Source: Daphnia carinata
Taxonomy: Eukaryota; Arthropoda; Branchiopoda; Diplostraca; Daphniidae
Length of the DNA stretch: 64,000 nucleotides
Direction: 5' to 3'
NCBI RefSeq assembly: GCF_022539665.2
Contig: NC_081332.1
Coordinates: forward strand, 5,471,803-5,535,802
The notes beneath the pieces are model-generated. The model was not told where the DNA came from. It did no database searches and saw only the letters and a list, made by a program, of their open reading frames with translations. The position numbers were made by a program, and so were the translations under genes. This document shows positions 1 through 10,600 of this stretch, one piece after another (position 1 is the first letter of the stretch; every line of letters begins with the position of its first letter).

Positions 1-2412
1 CTCTATCGGTTGATAAAAGAGTAATCATGACCCTTTTTGATTTCATTCCGCCCTCACCCTCGTAGATTTTTTTTTTATGTGAAGGAAAATTCGTATATTG
101 ATGGTTTATAAATGTGGGCCTATTGATCTATTCACGGAGGATGTATACGACGAGCGGTAAAAAAAAAACATTTGCATATTCAATAGCAAATTTGTGGGAA
201 AAAAATTTTTAAAAGAATTTTAAAGTTCGTAAATGAACCGGAACATCTTTCAGCGTTGAAAAGCGGCTGGTTTAGGCCTAATCCTTTTTTTCTATTCGTA
301 ATTGATTACCGTGAACTTATTTCTTTTGTACAATTTGAATGCCCTTAAATTTTTGAAACTGCTACTCATTAGAACTTTCTGTTACATGTCCTCTCTATGA
401 AAGATGCCATTCAACGCCTCGTGCTAATTCTCAAAAGGAGTCAAATCCCGCGTACGAATTCCGAGTCATTTTGAAAAATTACGAAGAAACCATAGGCACA
501 AGTTTACTATCAAAATCGGATCATCAATCTATTGAAAAATGCCCATTAAAATCTTATTGCTACATCCATTGAATTCAACTGATTATAATCTACCATAATC
601 CACTATGTGTACCCATCGATATTCAACTCCCCTATCTATGCGATTTTTAACGTGCAGTGAAGTCTCCGTGAACCCTCCGTTTCTCACTCTCCGTGTATAT
701 ATAGACATTGCCTCTCTGTGCACACTTATGAGTAGTTGAGGGGGAGACGAGGTTATGCGCTTGTATACACATATTGAAACGAAGAGTGAATACGAGAGAG
801 AGAGGAACGTGAGGGGGAGGCGGGTAATCATCATTGGAGACAGGGGTGTGGATAGCGAGTGTGAGAACCGGCAGAATAGAAGCTTTCCCACGTGCCCGCT
901 CCTCTTTATACAACGCAGTATAACATGGACAGGAGGTTGAATTTACGTGACCGCTAATCGTTCGTGTATATTACATACGAGCGTTCGTCAACCGGTGCAG
1001 CACTTGTTATTTTATTTTTCAATTTTTCGGCCGCTGTGTTGTGTTCACCTTCAGTAAAATTAAACTTAATTTTTTAATTTAAAAGTTTTGTTATTGAATT
1101 TAATTCATTTATAGAAATAGAACGATTTTCTAAATGGGCGTGTTTGAACACGAATTTTTATTCAATAGGGAAATGTTTAATTGTTGGCTGGGGTTCGATG
1201 TGTCGATTCGTGAAAGAATAATTACCAGCAGCTGTCCGCATGTAGGAAACGTTACAAAGCTTTGCACGAGAGCTTGCCATTAATCTCAAACTCAATTTTT
1301 TTTAAATTTTCCACACAAAAAATAAAAAGAAAACTAACTGGAATTTTTGATAAAATCCATATTCATTTCCTGTTTGATACAGGGGTTATAGGCAAGTGAG
1401 AGGGGAACTGAAGGGTACTTTGCGAGGTAGTATATTTACATACCATCCGTGCAAGTAAACAGGGTAAAATCAACCCTATACCGTTCGTTAATTATCATGA
1501 TGGTTAATGGACATGGAAGTCTCTTTATATTATTATTTTATACCACGACTTTTGAACTGTTTCCCTTTTATCGCTATAGTGCTTGTTTTGGCTGATGCCG
1601 TGAAAAATGCATGCAGTATACATTTGATGACCGGATATTGAGCTCCTTCTTTTATATCCTCCTCCCCCACCTATAATACCATCATCCATGCACCTCGACA
1701 TTTTCTCCCAAAAAAATGTAAAAGAAAAATAGGAAATAAAAAAAAATGAATGAAGATAAAAAGGGGGGAATGATGAGTTCCATTTGCTCCGGCAACTGGT
1801 TGCGCTCATCTCCCCTCTTCTTTCCCACGCCGGTTTCCCGTCATACGTAGTGAGACTCTTCACGATGAGAGGATTTTCTTTTTTTGCACGATAAAAAAAA
1901 AGAAAAACAAACAAAGAAAAAAAAAGGACGAGGAAGGGGCGTAGATATCAAAGAGAGGAGAATTTTATGGCTTATGTCAATTAACAAGGCAAACGACTTG
2001 TTTAGACTAGGAATCTGAATATTTATGTCTAGTACAGAAATTAATGACCAAAGTCGAGAATAAAGGTTTTTTTTTACAAGTTTTGTAATGAACTAGAATT
2101 ATTCGTATTGCATATCGAGAGATCATCACAAAACACTAAGAAAATTGGTCCATTCTCATACGTCATTGAACATTAATCCAAATGTCGTAAATTACGTCAT
2201 GAAATTGCTCGGTATTATAAAACATTTGAAAAGGAAGGCGACTTATGAGCTCATGTTACTTTCTCTGGGCACAAACGTTTAGAAATAAAAAAGATTCAAC
2301 TGAACAATCATATTGGTCTCGTTGAAGATGTTGCTGACTAGCAAAAAAACTGATTAGCATTTGTACATATTAATGGAATAGAACTAAATCCTTTCCAAAA
2401 AATGCGTAAGTA
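1..2412. other. Gene-free left flank, including probable 3' UTR of Hey
   Basis: I see no exon with plausible splice sites and no recognisable protein here. Open frames around 583-940 and 1525-1914 lie on purine-rich or T-rich low-complexity DNA and are probably chance. The part adjoining 2412 should hold the 3' UTR of Hey, which is transcribed leftwards. A GA-rich stretch lies at about 784-830. Confidence 0.6.
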
Positions 2413-3644
2413 TTAATAAGCCAATTCGGCACCCCAGGGCCTGTATGGTCTGACTTGGTTGCCGGAAGTGCTGTAGCTGGCATTCTGAGCGGCCAGCGAG
2501 GGGAAAGGATGATGATTGACATGAGGATAAGCAGCCGTAGCCGGATGATGGGGATGTCCAGGCTGAACGGGTTGCAGCGTCGTCATCGTTCCGCCGCTGT
2601 GATGGTGAGGCATCGTCGTGTGCGGATGGTGAAGACGGGCAGTATTCGCAGATGGATGACCAAAAGAATTGCTCATATCCATTCCGTAGTGGTGAGCCGA
2701 CTGATCAAACACGCTACTAGGGCCGGGAGTTCCACTTTGCTGACCTCCCGAACTATTTGCCGGATGATTGTTGAAATTGTGATGCTGGACGGTATTGACG
2801 TTATGCCCGCCACCGTAGCCACTGGGAGTTGGTGGGAAAGGCCAAGCGTTGCTGGGGGCCGGAGTGTTGACGGCAGATGATGGAGTTGCGGCGGTAGAAA
2901 CGGGCGAAGTCACGGCGCCAGATGCCGTACCAGCAGTCACTGGTTTGTTGCTGAGTTCACGTTGAGTGGCAAAGCACTGCAGGTGCGACATCAGCCGCAA
3001 GCGCATCGGATCCTGGACGTCCATCCCCTCTACAGAGACCAAGTAGCGCGCTACTTCCGCCGCGCATTCACGGAATCCAATGTTGTGGTAGTCCATAGCG
3101 AACTTGTGTGGATCATAAGCCAGCGCATCCAAACCTATTAAACGAAAGCGAATTTTTAAATAACAATCCATTTCTTTTATATTTGTTACGAGAAGAAGAC
3201 GTAACTAAACGATAAATTTACCTTTGGCATGGAGCATTTTAAGGTGATCGACGGTGAGCTGGAGAATCTCTGCTTTCTCCAATTTAGCCGATCCTTGTTT
3301 TTCGAAAGCTGATGGCACTAGACGTCTCAACTCGGACAAACTATGATTGATTCGATCTCTTCGTCGCTTCTCAATAATTCCGCGCCTCCTTTTGCGTGTC
3401 ATGTTGCCTCCTGTACTGGATGTGCCGCAAGATTCGTTCAAGCCTTCACCAGGTGAAGAACAACTGAAGAACGAAAACAAAATTATTTTAATAAAATGAA
3501 TTCCAAATTGCCAGCGTATTCCGCACACGTCTTAATTTAAATCTTGTTGAATAATTGGACTTACTCTTTATTGGAGTGTTCGTCGTGGTAGAGATCCTCA
3601 CAATCACTCTCGCTTAGGGCTCGCTTGTTTCTCCACATCTGCAT
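2413..3644 (-). CDS. Hey: Hey, hairy/E(spl)-related bHLH-Orange repressor with YRPW motif
   Basis: Hey proteins are nuclear DNA-binding repressors that act as Notch targets. Three coding exons join in phase: 3565-3644, 3222-3463 and 2413-3134, giving 347 residues. The bHLH domain spans about residues 50-106 and has the Hey-type glycine (residue 55) where Hairy/E(spl) proteins have proline. An Orange domain follows at about 118-158. The middle is rich in His, Pro, Gly and Ser. The C terminus carries YRPW at 338-341, followed by GAELAY, which corresponds to the TE(I/V)GAF tail of vertebrate Hey. I chose the ATG at 3644 because [18 protein letters not shown] runs straight into the domain and agrees with the family N terminus. 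A TATA-like box and initiator lie upstream, with two candidate Su(H) sites beyond them. Confidence 0.95.
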
Positions 3645-3814
3645 GGAACTAGACTGCCGGATTCGATGGGCACTTGTGTCTCGGTGGATCTTCCGGTTGC
3701 CGGAAAGGATAGAGTCGCCGTCAGGTAGATGTCGATGGTGTAGAGGGTAAAAATAGGAAGAGTACTAGATGTAGCGGAGAGTGTACTTGCTCACTGGACT
3801 GCTGCTGGCGGACG

Positions 3815-3848
3815 ACTGGCACACGGACGAACGTCGTCCGGTTTTAAA
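3815..3848 (-). promoter_or_regulatory. Candidate Hey core promoter
   Basis: On the minus strand a TTTAAAA box (3842-3848) lies about 31 bases upstream of a CCAGT initiator (3819-3815). That is the spacing expected of a TATA and initiator pair. It would give a 5' UTR of about 170 bases ahead of the Hey ATG at 3644. This is inferred from sequence alone. Confidence 0.4.
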
Positions 3849-3920
3849 TGGGACCGTGCCGGGTTCTAACACACACGCCACCCCTACGAGCAGCGCGTGT
3901 GTATCTCCCTCCCGTTCAAC

Positions 3921-3928
3921 TGTGGGAA
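3921..3928 (+). promoter_or_regulatory. Candidate Su(H)/RBPJ site, proximal
   Basis: TGTGGGAA matches the CSL (Su(H)) consensus YGTGGGAA. It sits about 100 bases upstream of the inferred Hey start. Hey genes are known Notch/CSL targets. Confidence 0.4.
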
Positions 3929-4170
3929 ATGGAGGGTGAGTTCAGTGTTCCAGAGAATCCCCCTCCCCCATTCCTCCCCTCCTTTTTTTTGATCGCTCTC
4001 AGACACTTAGCGCGTGTGTTGGCGTACGGCCCCACGTACGGTCGGGCGCGCGACCCACCGACTAGACCGATGGATCATGGATATAAAATAGAAAAGAAAA
4101 AAAGCCCAGAGGATGGGATCATAAGAGTGAGAGATGCCTTTTTAGCTGTGTGACACAGCTTCGTACGCTT

Positions 4171-4178
4171 TTCCCACG
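4171..4178 (-). promoter_or_regulatory. Candidate Su(H)/RBPJ site, distal
   Basis: TTCCCACG is the reverse complement of CGTGGGAA, a perfect CSL site. It lies about 350 bases upstream of the inferred Hey start and in opposite orientation to the site at 3921. Confidence 0.4.
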
Positions 4179-4695
4179 CAGACTCTTCTCCCTGTTTTAC
4201 TTCTTAGCACCTATAGCTTCCGCTACGACTATGAATTTTTCTTTTGGCTCGTTTTATTTTTTATTTTGTCATGTTGGATGGGATGGGGTTTGTTTTGATG
4301 TTGACAAATCAATAGGGAATTTTGTTCATGGTAAGAGCGTAAGCACATCCTCCCTTTCTTTATTTTCAATTATCTAGCACGTGCTCCGTAAGACACTGTC
4401 AACATAGCATCCATCATGTGTTTTAGAGTGCATGAATGAAAGATCGTATCACTTTTTTAAAAACGAAATTTGTTTTTATTTTATTGTTTTCAAAACTGAC
4501 CAAGACAAAGAAAATGCAATACTTTTAACTTCAAAAGTCAATGACATTGTTAAAACGAGGGCAAAGGAAGTTTGATGATTATTTACCACCAACTGAACAC
4601 TTGGTTAAAACATTCCTATTTAAGCTAGATAACACAGTGAACAAACAAAATTGGAGCTATTACTTTGGTTTCAAAAAATGCTTTGGCTGCTATCC

Positions 4696-5597
4696 TCACG
4701 AGTTGTGCGGCTTCACCTCTTCGTCATTGACCGCAGAAGACAAGAAATGTGCTCGCTTTTGCGATAGTTCATCCACCCAGCGTTTAATCTCAGGATGCTT
4801 AAAACGGCCTTCAGTTGCGTCAAAGAATTCCTGGAGCGCTCGTGGTTTGTTGCGAGACTCTTCATATTCATACGCTTGGCAAATCATGTCGAAGCGGTCG
4901 AGGTCTTTGACTAAAATAGCCTCATTTGTCACTTGATTTTCATACTCCATGAAGAGACTGAAATCATTAATAATTATGGTTTAGAATGCTATCTATGTAG
5001 AACACAAGTTTTGTTTACGCCTTGAGATCGTCAGCAGCAAGTTCAGGAACCAATTTGATCAAAGTTTCCATGGCAGCTTCTTCTTGACGATGTTTGTCCT
5101 CTACTGACACACCACAATGAGGTGTTAAGTCTCCAACAATACTTTCAGCCATATCGTGTACAAGACACATTTTAAGGCACCTGATAAAGAGAAAAATTTA
5201 ATCATTAAGAAACAAGAACATAGACGAAAATGGTTACACTACCTTTGAATGTCTACATCTTTGGTTTCCAGAAGGAAAGTGAGCATAGCCATTCGGTACC
5301 TACATAGCAAAATAAAAAAAAATTCATGCTGTGAGAACCAATAGAACCTGTTCTGAGGAGCGACTTACATATGTGAGGCCACGGTCTCGCAATTAGGGAT
5401 GTCTCGTATCACCCATCCTGTTCTTGGAAGATGCTAGGAGAGTATCAAAACGAAAAAGGAACGTTGAAGCAGTTGATAGGGATCATTGCATGGGCAAGCC
5501 AGGGTTTCGAAAGAAGTGCGAGTATATTATTAGTTATTACCTTCAGCCTTCCCATAAATTGGCAAAACTCCAAAACTTTAGAATTAACTCCAGTCAT
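4696..5597 (-). CDS. HDDC2: HD-domain 5'-deoxynucleotidase HDDC2
   Basis: HDDC2 (YfbR family) removes the phosphate from deoxynucleoside 5'-monophosphates. Five exons join in phase: 5541-5597, 5369-5433, 5243-5299, 5019-5180 and 4696-4957, giving 200 residues, the usual family length. The first metal-binding histidine is in ASHMYRM (residue 40). The HD doublet is at 68-69 in CLVHDMAES. A conserved acidic block, EDKHRQEE, follows, and the C terminus has the family pattern YEYEESRNKP and FKHPEIKRWV. The ATG at 5597 begins MTGVNSKVLEFCQFMGRLK, which matches the FxxxMGRLK start of the family. The neighbour to the right, GSKIP, is divergently transcribed from a shared upstream region. Confidence 0.93.
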
Positions 5598-6449
5598 GTT
5601 TTACTTTAATTGGGCAGGATAACAGTCGTAGAATTTGTGCTTTTGTGTGAATTTGTGAATTGTTTAGTCGGTTACCGGGCACCCCAGGGGAATCCGGTTT
5701 TTTATTGTTGAGATATACCGCCAGGGCGTATAAATGGCATTCTCCGCTCACAGCTACCAGTCACCGTAAACCTTACTTAGCATAATTTCATATGAAAAAA
5801 AAACAAACCCTCTCCCCCACAAAAAAAAAATAAAAAAAAAATGAAAAAGAAAAAACAGAATACATGCAAAAAAAATTCAAGGAAAAAGTTTACGTATTGC
5901 TTTTCAGGTTCGAAGAATTCGGAAGATGGTAGCAGTTGACATTTTTTGGGTGATCAGCTGATAACTCCCTATGGGTTTTCTGGTGTCGTCTGTTCTGTTT
6001 TGGAAATTTGGAGTTCGGAATTCGCTCGCTTGGCACGATGTTAAAACTAGTTTGCTCTGATTAGCGCTTTTCTTCTATAGAGTGACGACTTGCCACACTC
6101 AAAGTCAGTAATTCAATAAGTGGTGGCACGAGTTCCTATAGTTTACGGTATCGTGATTTCGAGAGCACATAACTCGTCACACTGGAAGGGTAAAAAGTAT
6201 CACAAATTCTTTATCTGAAGATTACCAAATTGCAGACGGTAATTGACTCTATCGCATTATACAAGCAATTTTCTGTTAATTTCATGTCGATAAAAATTGA
6301 TATTGTAAATTACCGATGAAGTGAATCTAATTACTTGGCAGACTGGGAAGTATTAACAACAGCAGTGATTTTTTTTTATAATAAAAATGAAAAAATATTT
6401 TAATGTGTATTATTAAATGAATTTTCTCTTTAATGGGCAGGATATTGTA
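5598..6449. other. Shared upstream region of HDDC2 and GSKIP
   Basis: This gap separates two divergently transcribed genes. It contains A-rich low-complexity DNA at about 5797-5860. A splice acceptor ends at 6440 (TTTAATGGGCAG), just before the GSKIP start, so GSKIP probably has a 5' UTR intron here. I see no other coding sequence. Confidence 0.55.
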
Positions 6450-6848
6450 ATGGCTGGGCATGATCATGATGAGCGGGTTCTTAATGGTGAGGAATGGATA
6501 GTAGAAGCCCTTGCAGTGATACATGATGTCAAAGACCATGTATCTGAAATAACTATTGCAGATGGATCTGTTAATAGTGATCAATTAATTCATTTGAATT
6601 TAACAACTAAGGAGAAAAAACAGTACTGCATCGAACTGACAGCTCAGGGTTTTCGTGTAGTGGGCTTTGAGTACAATCAAACAAATGTTCCATCTGATGA
6701 CTATTACGAAACCCCTTATGCTTTGCTTGACAAACTTAGTCCTATGTATCGTCAAGCATTTGGAGATTCTTTAGTGTCAAAACTTTTGCTTCTCCATTCT
6801 TCTCAAAGACATAGTTTCGACGTGGAACCACAGACAAATGATTCATAG
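6450..6848 (+). CDS. GSKIP: GSK3B-interacting protein (GSKIP)
   Basis: GSKIP is a small cytoplasmic A-kinase anchoring protein that binds GSK3-beta and the PKA regulatory subunit. The single coding exon gives 132 residues, against about 139 in mammals. The C-terminal half carries the GSK3-binding pattern: YETPYALLDKLSPMYRQAFG followed by LVSKLL matches the mammalian [20 protein letters not shown] region. The helix around EEWIVEALAVIHDVKDHV corresponds in position to the PKA RII-binding helix. I chose the ATG at 6450 because it is the first in frame after the acceptor at 6440; an upstream in-frame ATG lies inside the intron. No odd features. Confidence 0.9.
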   Translation: MAGHDHDERVLNGEEWIVEALAVIHDVKDHVSEITIADGSVNSDQLIHLNLTTKEKKQYCIELTAQGFRVVGFEYNQTNVPSDDYYETPYALLDKLSPMYRQAFGDSLVSKLLLLHSSQRHSFDVEPQTNDS

Positions 6849-7635
6849 CTGCCAAATTTTCGATCTATGAAACTGGTTAAATCAACAAAAGGAACCGAAA
6901 CAAAACTATTTCTGTTAAACATGAACGATCTGTGCTAAATCAATTCGAAATACCGCCCCCACCCTGCATAGGACTTGAGCGCCGACGAACAAAATTGCTG
7001 TCCCTTATCGTTCCACTTCCGTTTTGTATCTGTGTCAATCTGTCACCCAAAAGATTTCCGGAATAGTCAAAATAGTAAATGACATCACGTTAAATAGAGC
7101 GTTTATATTAATATTTAAATTAATTTGCCATAGCATCGACAATATATAAAACTGTATTGAATTCAACTGAATATTTTTTCCTTTCCTGCACCTGCGCGCA
7201 TAAACTTGTATTGTACCTATTGCATATTTCATCGATCCTTTCGTCCCGGATTATTGACATTTCAATTCAAAAATACGGGTTTATAGCACGCATTGACAGG
7301 CCATTGCAGCATGAAATGGTTTAATGATATTTATGTAGGGTAGATTTCTGAAAAAAAAGACACTATTTAAAAATCACAAAAACAGTTGTCAACTTTTACC
7401 GACAGGTTCGCTGTTTCGCTTAAACGACGGTTGCTATGTTTTCGTTTTCGCGCTTTTGAAAATTACAAAAGCCACACAGTGCATCGGCTAGTGCATTTGA
7501 ACCAATTCTTGTGTATTTTCAATATAGCATGAGCGATCGGTTCATGCTTTTAACATATTTACGACGCACCAATCTTTTATTTCCTATCAGAATAGCTATA
7601 TTGCATGTCACTTTTTGATTTTCGGTAGCGTAACC
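6849..7635. other. Gap between GSKIP and the CEP135-like gene
   Basis: This should hold the GSKIP 3' UTR and the promoter and 5' UTR of the CEP135-like gene. I see no coding sequence and no clear TATA box. Confidence 0.5.
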
Positions 7636-10600
7636 ATGGGGACCCAGAGCAATCCACATAGCAATTTACGATCAAAACCTAGCTTATCACAATACGTCAG
7701 TGTTCGCCAACGATTGGACGACTTGGGTTACAACAGTTACTTATCAAATGACTCTGTTCCATTAGTTGATAAACTAGTTAAAGATCTCCTGCATTATAAA
7801 CGTTTGAGCGCAGGAAATCAAAATTCTCAAAGGGTGAGAAAAGTAAAAAGTGTTTATTGCTCTCCTTTGTTTGTCAATTACATGATATTTGCCTTTTACA
7901 GCAAAGTGAACAAGCCCCGGCAGAAAGTTCGACCACAACAGAATGTAGCATTAAGAATTTTGGCCAACCTTATCGGCAGCATTCCCGGGATGAAAATATA
8001 ACCAACAGAGAAGTAGAAGGTAAATTTTAACTGAATAGTTGAAGAAAAATCTACTAAGTTTGTAATTTTTGTTTAGTACTAAAACAGGAAAAATCAAAGC
8101 TTCAAGAAAAAATCAATGAACTGAAATTTGTTCTCGATCAAAACACAACTATTATCCAAAGATTAAAAAAGGAAAATGATACAAAAAGTGTATTACTTTT
8201 GCAGCTTCAAAATGGAACAGTCAAGGGTAAATTCATTTTGTATAATATTGTATTGTAAACAAATTTCTGAAATATGTCTAATCGCTCAAATTAGGTGAAT
8301 CACAGGCTAATACATCCAAACCCAGCATAGAAAAAGATGGTGATTTACCAGGGGCCAACCTATCAAAAATTCAGGCACTTTACAAGAGGATACTAGCAGC
8401 ATCTGATAATCCCGCTATTATCGACTGGGTTAAAGCCGCTGAAGTAAAAATCAGCAACTTGGAGCGTGAATTAGACAATACCAGCAAAGCACTCGATGTT
8501 AGCCAAAGAACTTGCGAGCAGTTTCAGAAGCAGGTTTGTGGATTTTCAGTAGCAGTGTTCAATCTCTTGTATCCCCATTAACTTCCGCTATTTAGATTTT
8601 GGAATATGAAAACAAACTCATCCAGTTCGAGAAAGCAGACAGAAACAGAGGAACCAATACCTTTGCGCAATTGAAATCTCGAATGGAACAAAAGGAGCGA
8701 GAGAATAAAGAACTCCAGGCTAAACTCTCAGGTAAAATATATGTATATTTTTTCTCGGGTTTCCGCGAACGACATTTGTTGGTTTTTGCTGTGTGGTTGT
8801 CCTTGTTTTGCTTCATTATTATTATTTTTTTTTTCAACATGATATGTAGAAGCAGTACGGAACCAACATGAAGCAATGAGTAGAGCAATTATGCTAGCTG
8901 GCGACAGATCATACAATCACGAAACGGCAGCAAAAAACGCTAGTGCAGAGAAAAAAGTTATTAGTCTTGAGTCAGAACGCAACGTGATGAAAAAGATGTT
9001 AACCACCACACAGAAAGAAAGGGACGAATTAATGAAAGAAGTCCATCGCTTACATTCTCAAGGTTGATAAACTGCCGTCCTTAGAACCTCCCATTTTTTA
9101 ATTATTTGAATTCATCTTTTTCCTGTTTTACTATAGAATCCATGTTGATGAATGAAATTCGTGCTCTCGTAAGCAGTGAATCATCCTCACAGGGACCAAA
9201 ATCCAAGCATGTTCGCTTTCAAACGAATAACAAAAATGCTTCAACAATGGATAGTGGCATCGACTCTTCTGCAAGATCACCGTCTAATTCAGTTCAGGAT
9301 GAGGGGGGAGGACGCAGCCGTGAAAACTGGCTTAAGCGACTGGCAGAGCAGCGTCAGTTGTACTACGACAACGTTCATCAGTTACTGAATTACATGAAAA
9401 ATCGCCAAGGAATACCTACCGAACTACCAGGCAGTAAACCTGATACGCAGAATTCTCATGCTTTTGACCCCAGTCGACCAAACTTGCAGCAAAATCCTCC
9501 TCAAATGAGTAACGCATCGTACAATCTACCTCAGCAACAATTACAGCGGAACATTGATCAACCTTTGTATACGTATCAACAACCTCCACTCCTCAATTTT
9601 CAACAGCCGAATCGGCAACAAGTTCCGGCAGGGGGCCAGACGACATATAATTGGCCTTCCGGCCAACATTATGGGCCACAATCTGAAAACATATTTGCTC
9701 CGCCAAATCAAGAATCTCAGTCGATTTCAATGCCAACTGGGCAATCAAATGCACCGCTATCAAACGAAGCTTTCGCTCAGCAGAAACGTCAGCCTCCTGC
9801 TCAAATCCAAAGAAATTCTGACGAAACGCAGCAACAACCAAGTAACTATCAATGGTATGCTCAGTCTCAGAGAAATTCTGGACAAACAAATGTAGCACGC
9901 CCGAATTTTCCTGTTTGTGTTTGTGGGGGCGTACCACAAAACTTTTTGTCACAATTCCAGGGCCAGCCCGGAACTCCTCAAACATATCAATCCAACCCGG
10001 GTATGGGTCCATTTAATTATCCACAATCATATCATGATCCCAATGCTGGCATGCCCAATTATCAAAATTCATATCAATCACACCCCAGTGCTCACCCGCA
10101 AGGATTTGCTCAACAGTCAAACCTTTCCTCCGCTCAGCATGCTCAAGGGTTTGCTACCCACACGAGTACAAAGTCGTCTGGTTTTAATACCCCCGATCAG
10201 GCTAACCACAGGATCAGCAGACCTACCACAACTAACGTGCAAGACCGTAAAACTCAAACGGAATCCGGAACTTCTGCATCAGCCTACACACCTACTGTCG
10301 AAGAAATAAGTAAATTACCAGACCAGATACAAACGTGGGCGCAAAGCATGGTCGAGGAAAAGAAGTCATTGAAAGAAAAGAATTCCGAACTACGACTTGA
10401 ATTAGATGAAATAAAGGAGAATTCACAGAAATCGGATGGCCTTGTGACCGATGTTACAGAGAAATTAAAAAAGGCTGAAGATCTGATTGGGAAACTCGAG
10501 GCTGATATTGAGACTTCAAATGCGAAAGTGCGTTCTATGGAACAGAGCCTTCATCTCGAACGCAACAACTTGCAGCAGCTTCGCCTCGATATCGACGAGG

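Noticed and set aside
9593-10012. Antisense frame of 139 codons within the CEP135-like gene
   Set aside because: It mirrors the low-complexity Gln/Pro exon on the plus strand and has no independent splice or family support.
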